The translations under genes and the position numbers were made by a program. From JALELF01 sp964473455 (GTDB lineage Bacteria > Bacillota_I > Bacilli_A > RF39 > UBA660), in assembly GCA_964473455.1 (NCBI GenBank), contig CAYYQX010000008.1:1-29435 (forward strand): DNA of 29,435 nt. The letters are read 5' to 3'. Positions within the stretch are counted from its first letter, which is position 1. Every line of letters begins with the position of its first letter. This document shows positions 1 to 6,602 of the stretch, one piece after another. Under the pieces are notes generated by a model, which was given only the letters and a program-made list of their open reading frames with translations, was not told the origin of the DNA and did no database searches.

Positions 1-807
1 TGGGGTGAGGCTGACAAATTTTATCGAGATAAATATAAGGGTACAGTTTGGCAATTAATCATTTTAGCAGAATTACATGCGGATATTAATGATCCTAGGA
101 TTAAAAAGGCAATAGAATTCATTTTAGATAAATCACAAGATATAGAAAGTTATGGCTTTTCAATAGATGCAGGTAAAAATGGTGGTAGGCATAGTGCGGT
201 AATACCTTGTCTTACTGGTAATATTATTTATAGTTTAATTTATTTTGGTTATTTAAAAGATGAGCGAATTCAAAAGGGAATTGAATGGATATTAAAATAT
301 CAAAGATGTGACGATTGTGTGGAAAAATCTCCAGCAGGTTGGCCTTATGATGCTCTTGGGACATGCTTTGGTAAGCATTCGTGTCATATGGGAGTTGTTA
401 AAACATTGAAAGCATTATCCGCTATTCCTAAAGAAAAGAGAACTAATGAAATAAAGAAAAAGACTAATGAATTGGTAGAATACATATTGAAACATCATAT
501 ATATAAAAAAAGTCATGATTTAGGTCAAATGTCAAAACCAGGATGGCTAAAACTGGGGTTTCCTTTGATGTATCAAACTGATATTTTAGAAATCTTAGAA
601 ATATTAACTGAACTTGAGTGTAAAGATAATAGAATGATTGAAGCTATTGAGATATTAAAAAATAAACAAGGATTAAATAAACGATGGAGGCTTGAAAACA
701 CTTTTAATGGTAAGATGATAACTAACGTTGAACAAAAAGCTAAAGATTCTAAATGGATAACCTTTAAAGCTATAAAAGTACTTTCAAATTATTATAATAT
801 TCATTAA
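1..807 (+). CDS. Partial terpenoid-cyclase-like (alpha/alpha toroid) protein, 5' end outside window
   Basis: The reading frame is open from base 1, so the N-terminus lies outside the window; 268 residues are visible, ending at TAA. The visible part looks like the alpha/alpha-toroid fold of squalene-hopene cyclases and prenyltransferase beta subunits: paired helices with short loops such as GRHSAVIPCLTGN and PAGWPYDALGTCFGKHSCHM, rich in G, W, C and H. Related proteins in anaerobes are often annotated only as prenyltransferase/squalene-oxidase repeat proteins. I see no DxDD or QW repeat that would prove cyclase activity, so the substrate is unknown. It stands directly left of a tRNA-Lys 3' fragment and may be the last gene of an integrated element. 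The fold call is moderately sure; an enzymatic call is not supported. Confidence 0.6.
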   Translation, partial: WGEADKFYRDKYKGTVWQLIILAELHADINDPRIKKAIEFILDKSQDIESYGFSIDAGKNGGRHSAVIPCLTGNIIYSLIYFGYLKDERIQKGIEWILKYQRCDDCVEKSPAGWPYDALGTCFGKHSCHMGVVKTLKALSAIPKEKRTNEIKKKTNELVEYILKHHIYKKSHDLGQMSKPGWLKLGFPLMYQTDILEILEILTELECKDNRMIEAIEILKNKQGLNKRWRLENTFNGKMITNVEQKAKDSKWITFKAIKVLSNYYNIH

Positions 808-864
808 ATATTACATAATTTATACCGCTATTTCATCAGTATAATTTAAAATATATGAAACAAT

Positions 865-908
865 AAAGTGCTAGCAAAACTAATGAATATAACGTTTTGT
901 AGCATTTT
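865..908. repeat. Imperfect inverted repeat beside the tRNA scar
   Basis: TGCTA-g-CAAAAC (869-880) pairs with GTTTTG-TAGCA (894-904) around a 13-nt loop, with one bulged g. Flanking AAA and TTT add weaker pairs. It lies between the toroid gene and the tRNA-Lys fragment. It could be a weak terminator (only four T follow) or an arm of a recombination site. Confidence 0.5.
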
Positions 909-938
909 ATAATAAAATGAAATAGTTTCAATGGTACA

Positions 939-983
939 CTTTTAACCAGTGGATTATGGGTTCGAATCCCATACTGGTCACCA
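939..983 (+). pseudogene. 3' half of a tRNA-Lys(TTT) gene (attachment-site-like scar)
   Basis: From the anticodon loop CTTTTAA (939-945, anticodon TTT 941-943) to CCA (981-983) every 3' element of a tRNA is present: stem CCAGT, a 5-nt variable loop, T-stem ATGGG, T-loop TTCGAAT, T-stem CCCAT, acceptor strand ACTGGTC, discriminator A and CCA. The 5' half is missing: the bases before the loop (GTACA) do not pair with CCAGT, and no GACCAGT occurs where the 5' acceptor strand should be. A break exactly at the anticodon loop is typical of tyrosine-recombinase integration into tRNA genes. By that logic the element lies to the left. Confidence 0.75.
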
Positions 984-994
984 TAATAGAAATT

Positions 995-1019
995 AATCAC
1001 TAAATATAGTGATTTTTTT
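995..1019 (+). terminator. Rho-independent terminator after the tRNA scar (copy 1 of a duplicated hairpin)
   Basis: ATCACTA (996-1002), loop AATA, TAGTGAT (1007-1013), then a run of T. It follows the tRNA CCA by 12 nt and is probably the terminator of the ancestral tRNA-Lys gene. The 24 nt 995-1018 recur exactly at 2329-2352. Confidence 0.75.
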
Positions 1020-1028
1020 GGTATTTAG

Positions 1029-1057
1029 TTGACGCAAGAACGTGTGTTCGGTATAAT
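1029..1057 (+). promoter_or_regulatory. Sigma-A promoter with embedded LexA-type box
   Basis: TTGACG (1029-1034), 17-nt spacer, TATAAT (1052-1057). Inside the spacer, GAACGTGTGTTC (1038-1049) has the GAAC-N4-GTTC core of the Gram-positive LexA/DinR SOS box, placed where bound repressor would block RNA polymerase. It would make the downstream KilA-N gene damage-inducible. This is a motif call; no lexA gene is in the window. Confidence 0.7.
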
Positions 1058-1080
1058 GGATATGGAAGGTAGGAGATAAA

Positions 1081-1407
1081 ATGAAAGAAAAAGTAAATAC
1101 AACAATTGTTGTTAAAGATAGCAAAATAAACATTATGAGAATAGGAGACGTTGATTATATATCACTTACGGATTTAGCAAGGTTTAAAAACACTAACAAT
1201 CCAGCCGACGTGGTTAACAAATGGATGTCTAATAAAGATTCTTTTGATTTTTATAATTTATGGGAAGAGTTGTCAAATGAAAATTTTAATTTAGCGGAAT
1301 CTCGCGAAATTAAAAAAAATGAAGTTATGCATAATGCATTTACAATGTCACCAACTCAATGGGTAAAAAAAATTGAAAATAGTGTAATAAAAAATAACTA
1401 TACGTAA
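1081..1407 (+). CDS. KilA-N domain protein, C-terminally truncated
   Basis: The 108 residues match the N-terminal part of the KilA-N DNA-binding domain of phage and plasmid proteins: YISLTDLARFKNTNNPADVV, then KWM, DFYNLWEELSN-NF and AFTMSPTQWVKK. Full proteins are usually about 250-280 aa; here the chain stops just after the segment usually followed by IGI and a Gly/Tyr-rich stretch, and ends in NNYT. No continuation is visible in any frame after 1407, so this looks like a fragment rather than a single frameshift. The start follows TAGGAGAT at good spacing. It is a phage-type gene beside a tRNA scar and behind a LexA-box promoter. It may be a decayed prophage remnant or a short regulator still expressed from its intact promoter. 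Confidence 0.75.
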   Translation: MKEKVNTTIVVKDSKINIMRIGDVDYISLTDLARFKNTNNPADVVNKWMSNKDSFDFYNLWEELSNENFNLAESREIKKNEVMHNAFTMSPTQWVKKIENSVIKNNYT

Positions 1408-1415
1408 TGATTTTT

Positions 1416-1424
1416 TGCTATAAT
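1416..1424 (+). promoter_or_regulatory. Extended -10 promoter of the 283-aa gene
   Basis: TGCTATAAT is an extended -10 element located 9 nt after the KilA-N stop. No good -35 is seen. The next gene therefore has its own promoter and need not be cotranscribed with the LexA-controlled gene. Confidence 0.55.
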
Positions 1425-1444
1425 AACTTATAGGGGAGGGTATA

Positions 1445-2296
1445 ATGACAAATAGAGAAAAAATGTATGAACTGCTTGAACAAGAACTTACAAAAGGCAA
1501 ATTTGTATCTCTAGGTAAAATATTAGATCAATTTGGTATAAACATAATGGAAGAAATCACTCTTCTATTGTCAGAAACTGAAGTTTTAGAAAACCGATAT
1601 AATATAGCGCAATACAGCAGAGCATTAGTTTTAAAACAACTGTTTGTTAAAACAAAAGTTTTAGCAGGGTTGATGAAAATTGTTAAAGAAAAAGCTAACA
1701 ATTTAGATGAAAAGTATACTGAAATAAGAGATAATAATATTAACATGAGATTCTATAATACTGAAAAATTTATTGAGTTGCTTTTGAAATTTTCAAATCA
1801 AGAAGACAAAGCATATGGAATGAAAAAGATTGTATTAAGTCAATTTGGTTCTATAAGTGGAAATCATGGTGATAGAGAACAAGGAAATATTTTAGGAAAT
1901 TTAACAGTTGTTGCGCCTGTAAAATGTATCTCTGAATTATTTCAAGATGATAAACAATCTACTGCTGATGCAAGTAGTAAATTAGGAACTTTAGCTCAGC
2001 AAAAAGAAAGCTTTGCCTTTATTTGGAATCATTTTTATGATTGTTCAGTTAGAAGGTATATAGAGTGCTTAACTTTAGATTTTGCAAATGGTGAAGAAGA
2101 AATACAATTTGTAATTCAAAACAATAGTTCCATGGTGGTTGCATTAAAGCAAATTTTATTATATTCTAAAAAGTATGGAACTGATTTTGAAGGCATATCA
2201 GTTGATTTAATAGGGCAAGAACACGTAAAGCCAAAACAAAAGATCTTAACGTGCAATAGAGGTCCATATAATAATGTAATAGCAGGAATAAAATAA
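1445..2296 (+). CDS. Unknown 283-aa protein
   Basis: I do not recognise this protein. It starts 4 nt after AGGGGAGGG and ends at TAA, followed by a strong hairpin. It is predicted soluble, with no signal peptide or membrane segment. Residues 1-125 are mostly helical and charged; the middle has a polar glycine-rich patch (GSISGNHGDREQGNILGN, about 138-155); the C-terminus (about 215-283) looks alpha/beta. There are only a few scattered cysteines and no clear catalytic motif. It sits between two copies of the same terminator hairpin, next to a truncated KilA-N gene, so a mobile or defence origin is possible but not shown by the sequence. It is a real gene by codon pattern, RBS and promoter. Confidence 0.7.
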   Translation: MTNREKMYELLEQELTKGKFVSLGKILDQFGINIMEEITLLLSETEVLENRYNIAQYSRALVLKQLFVKTKVLAGLMKIVKEKANNLDEKYTEIRDNNINMRFYNTEKFIELLLKFSNQEDKAYGMKKIVLSQFGSISGNHGDREQGNILGNLTVVAPVKCISELFQDDKQSTADASSKLGTLAQQKESFAFIWNHFYDCSVRRYIECLTLDFANGEEEIQFVIQNNSSMVVALKQILLYSKKYGTDFEGISVDLIGQEHVKPKQKILTCNRGPYNNVIAGIK

Positions 2297-2328
2297 ATTA
2301 GTATTAAATTAATATAATATTCTAATAA

Positions 2329-2352
2329 AATCACTAAATATAGTGATTTTTT
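2329..2352 (+). terminator. Rho-independent terminator (copy 2 of the duplicated hairpin)
   Basis: Hairpin ATCACTA-AATA-TAGTGAT followed by six T, 33 nt after the stop of the 283-aa gene. It is identical over 24 nt to 995-1018. Confidence 0.8.
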
Positions 2353-2487
2353 ATTGCGTACTTATTATTTTTATGTTACTGTAATTTTCATAAACAAAAA
2401 ACTATGTGTTAATAAAGAGTAATCACCTTGATATAAAATGCAATTATTGAAATAAATATAATTAAATTTTTTAAAAGGAGGCATTAA

Positions 2488-2718
2488 ATGCTAAATACTG
2501 ACACTATTGGAAAGAGTTTACTTAGTAAAATTTATCTTTGCTTTTTAAATATCGATTTATTATTACCTTATGTGCAAAAAAGGGAAGATCAAATAACACA
2601 CGCAGTAAAGTATGTTAATACTTTAACAGGGAAACCATCCTCAACGGTTATTCAATGCTTAATAGAGATTGAAGAGGACCTTACAACCACTTTAGAATTA
2701 CAAGGGAGAGCAAGATGA
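2488..2718 (+). CDS. Unknown 76-aa protein, first gene of a two-gene operon
   Basis: Not recognised. The start is fixed by AAAAGGAGG 8 nt upstream. The product is small and mainly helical, with the hydrophobic stretch KIYLCFLNIDLLLPYV (about 14-29) and a later amphipathic part (about 38-72). It ends in TGA overlapping the ATG of the next gene (ATGA at 2715-2718), so the two are translationally coupled and probably act together. Size, coupling and accessory position would fit a toxin-antitoxin-like or phage-derived pair, but no known family is evident and I do not assign one. Confidence 0.65.
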   Translation: MLNTDTIGKSLLSKIYLCFLNIDLLLPYVQKREDQITHAVKYVNTLTGKPSSTVIQCLIEIEEDLTTTLELQGRAR

Positions 2719-3263
2719 ACACAAGAACAAGAACTTATATTATATATGGCTGTGATGATAAATCTAATTTGCCCGGGGGATTTTATATTGTTACTGAGCA
2801 AAACAAAGAAATAATAAGATTTTTAAAACTCTATATATCTAATGAAAGTGGGATTCCCGAATTTAGCCTTAGAGCTTTTCAAGTAGATTCGTTAGACAAA
2901 GAGGATGAAGTTGATAAGACTATTGAATTTAATTTTGAAAGTAATAAGATATTTTATAATATATTTTTAGCCTTTCATCAAGAACTAAATGGAATAATAA
3001 AAACAACTATTCCAGCGGAACAAGGAGAAAACTTACTATATACAAAATACTACATGGATAGTGTCTCGTTAGTTATTAAAAAGAACTTATATGGAATAAA
3101 ATTTCCTACTAAATTTGTTGATATAGCTATAGGAGATAACAATACTTGTCCGAAATATTTGGCAGTTTATAACCTTTTTGAAAGATTAAAAGAAATTTGT
3201 ACTTTAACAACTAATGAAGATACTATTCAAAAAATATTAAATTCAACGACTAAAAAGGTTTAA
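2715..3263 (+). CDS. Unknown 182-aa protein, coupled to the 76-aa gene
   Basis: Not recognised. It starts at the ATG overlapping the stop of the 76-aa gene, with GGGAGAG as ribosome site. It is predicted cytoplasmic, mixed alpha/beta, without membrane segments. The N-terminal part reads TYIIYGCDDKSNLPGGFYIV, followed by helical and strand segments; the C-terminus (about 150-182) is helical. Only three cysteines are seen and none form a metal motif. The operon ends in a strong terminator whose left arm overlaps the last codons. The function is probably linked to the 76-aa partner. Confidence 0.65.
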   Translation: MNTRTRTYIIYGCDDKSNLPGGFYIVTEQNKEIIRFLKLYISNESGIPEFSLRAFQVDSLDKEDEVDKTIEFNFESNKIFYNIFLAFHQELNGIIKTTIPAEQGENLLYTKYYMDSVSLVIKKNLYGIKFPTKFVDIAIGDNNTCPKYLAVYNLFERLKEICTLTTNEDTIQKILNSTTKKV

Positions 3264-3293
3264 CTGCTTAATACAATAAAACCTTTTTTTTTT
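3252..3293 (+). terminator. Strong terminator ending the accessory region
   Basis: AAAAAGGTTT (3252-3261) pairs with AAACCTTTTT (3279-3288) and runs into ten T. The left arm overlaps the end and stop codon of the 182-aa gene. Confidence 0.85.
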
Positions 3294-3303
3294 ACACTTA
3301 ACG

Positions 3304-3312
3304 TGATAAAAT
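3304..3312 (+). promoter_or_regulatory. Extended -10 promoter of yqeG
   Basis: TGATAAAAT fits TGn plus TAAAAT, 18 nt before the yqeG start. It lies directly after the terminator of the preceding operon, so yqeG starts a new transcript. Confidence 0.5.
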
Positions 3313-3330
3313 ATCTTAAAGGTGGATTTT

Positions 3331-3855
3331 ATGGAAAAATATGTTCCCGATATATATCAAAAAAGCATTTATAATATCGACTATAATAAATTAAAAAGTA
3401 ATGGAATAAAGTGTTTGTTATTTGATTTAGACAACACTATAGTTCCATATAGTATAAAAAACGCTACACAAAAGAACAAAGAACTGTTTGAAAGTTTAAA
3501 AGAAAAGAAATTCAAAATAATAATATATACTGATACTTTTAAGAGAAGAGCTAAAAGAATTGCTGGTGAACTTCAAGTGGATTTTCTTTCTATGACAAGA
3601 AAGCCCGGCACCAAAAAAATATTTAAAATAATGAATGATTTTAGACTAGAACCAAGTGAAATATGTATTATAGGAGATCAATTATTAACGGATGTTTTAG
3701 CGGGCAATAAAGCAGGCATAACAACTATTTTAGTAAATCCAGTTAGTGTAAAAGATAACTTTTTTATCAGATTAATTAGTCGAAGACTAGAAAAAAGGGT
3801 ATTAAAAAAACTAAGAAAGTTAGATTTGTTTGAAAAAGGAAAATACTATGAGTAA
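3331..3855 (+). CDS. yqeG: YqeG-family HAD phosphatase (subfamily IIIA)
   Basis: 174 aa. HAD motif I is FDLDNT (D32 nucleophile, D34 acid/base); motif III is the lysine region RKPGTKK; motif IV is GDQLLTD. There is no cap-domain insertion, as expected for YqeG. The physiological substrate of YqeG is not well defined; linkage to yqeH is conserved in Bacillota and suggests a role around ribosome assembly. I start at 3331 because AAAGGTGG lies at 3318-3325; a GTG at 3322 lies inside that site. The 3' end overlaps the start of yqeH by 8 nt. Confidence 0.9.
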   Translation: MEKYVPDIYQKSIYNIDYNKLKSNGIKCLLFDLDNTIVPYSIKNATQKNKELFESLKEKKFKIIIYTDTFKRRAKRIAGELQVDFLSMTRKPGTKKIFKIMNDFRLEPSEICIIGDQLLTDVLAGNKAGITTILVNPVSVKDNFFIRLISRRLEKRVLKKLRKLDLFEKGKYYE

Positions 3856-4819
3856 ATGCCAAGGATGTGGTGTTGAACTTCAAAATACGGATGAAAATGA
3901 CCTTGGGTACACGATAAAAGGCAATCTTTGTAATAGATGTTTTAGAATTCAAAACTACAACGAACTTACCAAAACTGCAAAACCTAAGGATTCTTTTACA
4001 TCTATCTTACGTGAAATAAATAAAAAAAAAGATTTAGTGGTTTTAGTTATTGATTTATTTAACATTGAAAACAGTATCGAAATGATTAATAAGTATATAA
4101 GTAACGATGTTATTTTAGTACTCACTAAGAAAGATTTATTACTAGAAAAAATAGAAGAAAAAAAGTTATTAGATTATATTGATATTAAGTGCGTGTCTAA
4201 AATGATTGTTAGTAGTAAAAACAACTATAACTTAGATTTATTAATGGAAAATATATATAGACATAAAAGAACAAAAAATGTTTATTTTGTTGGAATGACA
4301 AATGTTGGCAAATCAAACTTGATTAACAAAATAATTTATAATTATTCAAGTCTTAGTAGAAGTGTTACAACAAGTAATATGCCTTCAACCACTCTAGATT
4401 TAATTAAAATCAAAATAAAAGAAGATTTAATTTTAATAGATACTCCGGGAATAATAGATGAAGGTAGTATTATTAATTATGTAGACTTAAAAACCATTAA
4501 AAAAATAATGCCAACTAAACCAATAAAACCCACAACATATCAAGTAAAAGATAAACAGTTTTTTTTGATTGATGATATTTTTAGGTTTGATGTTGAACAA
4601 AATAATATAACTTTTTTTATGTCAGATAAGTTGATAATAAAAAGAATGTTTAAAGAAAACAATCTTGTTGATTCTTTCATAAAACACATCTTTGAAGTAG
4701 ATAATAAAACAGATATTGTAATAACAGGACTTGGCTTTATAAAAGTAAATAATAGGGGAAAGATTATTCTTTATACATTAAAAGGGGTAGAGGTTTATAC
4801 TAGGAAGAGTTTAATATAA
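3848..4819 (+). CDS. yqeH: YqeH, circularly permuted ribosome-biogenesis GTPase
   Basis: 323 aa. An N-terminal zinc finger has C4-C7 and C28-C31 (CQGC ... CNRC). The GTPase motifs come in permuted order: G4 TKKD (93-96, the usual N replaced by T), G5 SSK (122-124), G1 GMTNVGKS (149-156), then G3 DTPG (198-201). This is the hallmark of YqeH/RsgA-type GTPases. YqeH is needed for 30S subunit assembly in Bacillus. The C-terminal part (about 220-323) matches the RNA-binding region in position only. The start is the ATG overlapping the yqeG stop, with AAGGA 8 nt upstream; an in-frame ATG at 3830 has no ribosome site. Slightly shorter than the usual length of about 366 aa. Confidence 0.93.
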   Translation: MSKCQGCGVELQNTDENDLGYTIKGNLCNRCFRIQNYNELTKTAKPKDSFTSILREINKKKDLVVLVIDLFNIENSIEMINKYISNDVILVLTKKDLLLEKIEEKKLLDYIDIKCVSKMIVSSKNNYNLDLLMENIYRHKRTKNVYFVGMTNVGKSNLINKIIYNYSSLSRSVTTSNMPSTTLDLIKIKIKEDLILIDTPGIIDEGSIINYVDLKTIKKIMPTKPIKPTTYQVKDKQFFLIDDIFRFDVEQNNITFFMSDKLIIKRMFKENNLVDSFIKHIFEVDNKTDIVITGLGFIKVNNRGKIILYTLKGVEVYTRKSLI

Positions 4820-4834
4820 GTTATCGGGGGATTT

Positions 4835-5566
4835 ATGAGACATCAAACAACAAAGCAAAAGGAAGCAATAAAACTTTATGGAAAAGTTAATTCGATTTTA
4901 GACATAAAAGTAAGAAGAATATTTTTTTTATTTATTAAAAAAATATTAATAGAAGAACAACGCTATAATTTAAATTTAAATATCAATAAAATTTTTGTGC
5001 CTGTTTTTTTGGGAGCAGAAAATTTTTATGACATTGATAATGACTATATTGTAATTAAATTTATTGAAAATTTTAAAGATGGTTTTATGCACGAACTTTT
5101 GCATGCCTCGTCAAAAGGAGAAACCATTGAAGGAATAAAAATTTGCGGTTTTTGTAATATAATAGGGAGAAGAGAAACAGGATTAGATGAGTATTCTACG
5201 CAATATATTAATAGTATTCTTTTTCAAAATGAAATTGGTTATTTTAACCATAACGACTATAACATAATGGATAAATTAGTGAAAACGGTTGGATTGAAAT
5301 CGTTTTTAAATTGTTACTTTAATGCTGATTTAAAAGGACTAATCCAAGAAATAAGCGCATATATAAGTGAAGAACAAATAGAAGAACTAATAAACTTAAT
5401 TGACAAACACTACTTATTACAAACAAACATGAGAAAAGGGAAGATAGATTCAGAAGAATATTATCTGTTACTTGGCTATGAAATTGAAATTGATAGGTAT
5501 TTAACTATTATGGAAACAATAAAAAAAGAAAGACCAAACAAAGTAAAAACGTTGACACCAGCCTAG
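4835..5566 (+). CDS. Uncharacterised HELLH-motif (zincin-like) protein
   Basis: 243 aa. It contains FMHELLHAS: H86-E87-x-x-H90, the zinc site of zincin metallopeptidases. A glutamate, E119 in GLDEYSTQY about 29 residues later, is well placed as a third ligand (gluzincin style). A hydrophobic stretch near residues 28-37 (RIFFLFIKKIL) is too short and charged for a sure membrane segment, and there is no signal peptide, so it is probably cytoplasmic. I do not know a named family. The start follows CGGGGG. It lies 15 nt after yqeH in the same operon, and the rplU promoter overlaps its last codons. It could be a true peptidase or a non-catalytic zinc fold. Confidence 0.65.
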   Translation: MRHQTTKQKEAIKLYGKVNSILDIKVRRIFFLFIKKILIEEQRYNLNLNINKIFVPVFLGAENFYDIDNDYIVIKFIENFKDGFMHELLHASSKGETIEGIKICGFCNIIGRRETGLDEYSTQYINSILFQNEIGYFNHNDYNIMDKLVKTVGLKSFLNCYFNADLKGLIQEISAYISEEQIEELINLIDKHYLLQTNMRKGKIDSEEYYLLLGYEIEIDRYLTIMETIKKERPNKVKTLTPA

Positions 5567-5580
5567 TTGTGTGTTAAAAT
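5552..5580 (+). promoter_or_regulatory. Promoter of the rplU-prp-rpmA operon
   Basis: Consensus TTGACA (5552-5557), 17-nt spacer, TAAAAT (5575-5580). The -35 lies inside the end of the zincin-like gene. The L21 operon therefore has its own strong promoter. Confidence 0.8.
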
Positions 5581-5585
5581 CTTTA

Positions 5586-5672
5586 ATTGTGTAGAACTCC
5601 ATTCTACAACCGCACAAAAAAGGTTTAAGTACGAAAGTCACCTTGCTGGCGAGTCTTGGAAAAAAAGGAGGA
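5586..5672 (+). ncRNA. L21 leader-like structured 5' UTR
   Basis: The roughly 90-nt leader of rplU is more conserved-looking than a random UTR. It has a perfect hairpin TGTAGAA-CTCCA-TTCTACA (5590-5608), then a region with the AAGGT/ACCTT pair (5620-5645) and CTTGCTGGCGAGTCTTGG. Position and layout fit the L21 ribosomal-protein leader of Bacillota, which is thought to give autogenous control by L21. I call it from memory of that family, without a covariance-model search. Confidence 0.65.
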
Positions 5673-5675
5673 AAT

Positions 5676-5978
5676 ATGAAAGCAGTAATTGAAACTGGTG
5701 GAAAACAATACTACGTAGAAGAAGGAACTGAACTATATATTGAAAAGTTAGAAGTTGAATCTGGTAGTAAAATAGTTTTTGACAAAGTCTTAATGTTTAA
5801 TGGTGTAGTTGGAAGACCATATTTAAATGATGTAACAGTAGAAGCAGAAGTTTTAAAACACGGCAAAGGTAAAAAAATTAAAGTATTTAAATATAAATCA
5901 AAAAAGAACTACCATAAAACACAAGGACATCGTCAACCATATACAAAAGTTGTAGTTAAAAAAATAACAGAGAAGTAA
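5676..5978 (+). CDS. rplU: Large-subunit ribosomal protein L21
   Basis: 100 aa, the usual length. Typical L21 features: the MKAVIETGGKQYYVEEG start, VEAEVLKHGKGKKIKVFKYK, and the basic KKNYHKTQGHRQPYTKV segment that binds 23S rRNA. The start at 5676 is fixed by AAAGGAGG; an upstream in-frame TTG at 5643 lies in the leader RNA. It is the first gene of the L21-Prp-L27 operon. Confidence 0.97.
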   Translation: MKAVIETGGKQYYVEEGTELYIEKLEVESGSKIVFDKVLMFNGVVGRPYLNDVTVEAEVLKHGKGKKIKVFKYKSKKNYHKTQGHRQPYTKVVVKKITEK

Positions 5979-5980
5979 TT

Positions 5981-6292
5981 ATGACAACTGTTAGTATAAA
6001 AAAAGAACAAAATCAAATAGTAGAAATAACAATAAAAGGCCACGCTAATTATGAAGAGTACGGCAAAGATATTGTCTGCGCTGCTATTAGTAGTATCGTT
6101 ATAACTAGTGTTAATGCTATCTTAAGAATAGATGATAATGCTATTTCTTATGAAGAAAAAAAAGACACTATAAAAATTAAAGTGTTAAAACATATTGAAA
6201 TAGTTAATATATTAATTGAAAACATGTTAGCTGAATTAAATGATTTAACAAAAAAATACAATAAAAATATAAAAATAGAGGAGGTATCCTAA
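5981..6292 (+). CDS. prp: Ribosomal-processing cysteine protease Prp
   Basis: 103 aa, YsxB/Prp family. The catalytic pair is visible: H21 in GHANYEEYGKD and C33 in DIVCAAIS. Prp removes the N-terminal extension of L27 in Firmicutes and some relatives that lack the short L27. Its position between rplU and rpmA is the conserved one. The ATG is 2 nt after the rplU stop with a weak ribosome site, so translation is probably coupled. The next gene carries the expected cleavage site, supporting an active enzyme. Confidence 0.93.
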   Translation: MTTVSIKKEQNQIVEITIKGHANYEEYGKDIVCAAISSIVITSVNAILRIDDNAISYEEKKDTIKIKVLKHIEIVNILIENMLAELNDLTKKYNKNIKIEEVS

Positions 6293-6586
6293 ATGAGATT
6301 GTTAGAATTAAATATCCAATTTTTTGCTCATAAAAAAGGACAAGGTTCAACAAGAAACGGAAGAGATTCTAAACCAAAAATGTTAGGCGCAAAAGCCGCT
6401 GATGGAGAATGCATAAATGGTGGTTCGATAATCTACCGTCAAAGAGGAACAAAAATATATCCGGGCAAAAATACTGGTATTGGAAAAGATCACACAATAT
6501 TTTCTAAAATAACAGGATATGTTAAATTTGAAAGACTAGGAAGAAGTAAAAAACAAGTAAGTGTTTATCCAGAAATGACTAAATAG
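6293..6586 (+). CDS. rpmA: Large-subunit ribosomal protein L27 with Prp-cleaved leader
   Basis: 97 aa. The N-terminus MRLLELNIQFFAHKKGQGS carries the extension typical of Prp-containing bacteria; cleavage is expected between F11 and A12, exposing the flexible tail that reaches the peptidyl-transferase centre. The body has the usual STRNGRDSKPKMLGAK and RQRGTKIYPGKNTGIGKDHT. A perfect GAGGAGG precedes the ATG, which directly abuts the prp stop. obgE, the frequent next gene, is absent here; sufC follows instead. Confidence 0.97.
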   Translation: MRLLELNIQFFAHKKGQGSTRNGRDSKPKMLGAKAADGECINGGSIIYRQRGTKIYPGKNTGIGKDHTIFSKITGYVKFERLGRSKKQVSVYPEMTK

Positions 6587-6597
6587 TCTTTTTTTTT
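6577..6597 (+). terminator. Weak terminator at the rpmA stop
   Basis: Small hairpin GACTA-AA-TAGTC (6577-6588) overlapping the rpmA stop codon, followed by nine T. The stem is short, so some read-through to sufC is possible. Confidence 0.5.
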
Positions 6598-6602
6598 GTT
6601 CG

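Noticed and set aside
908..983. A complete tRNA gene at the position of the tRNA-Lys fragment
   Set aside because: No 5' acceptor strand GACCAGT, no D-arm, and no pairing partner for the anticodon stem CCAGT.
1380..1445. KilA-N truncation explained by a simple frameshift
   Set aside because: The bases after the stop do not encode the missing KilA-N segments in any frame; they form the promoter of the next gene.
1..3300. Complete prophage or insertion sequence
   Set aside because: No integrase, transposase, terminase or structural gene is visible; only a KilA-N fragment and a tRNA scar.
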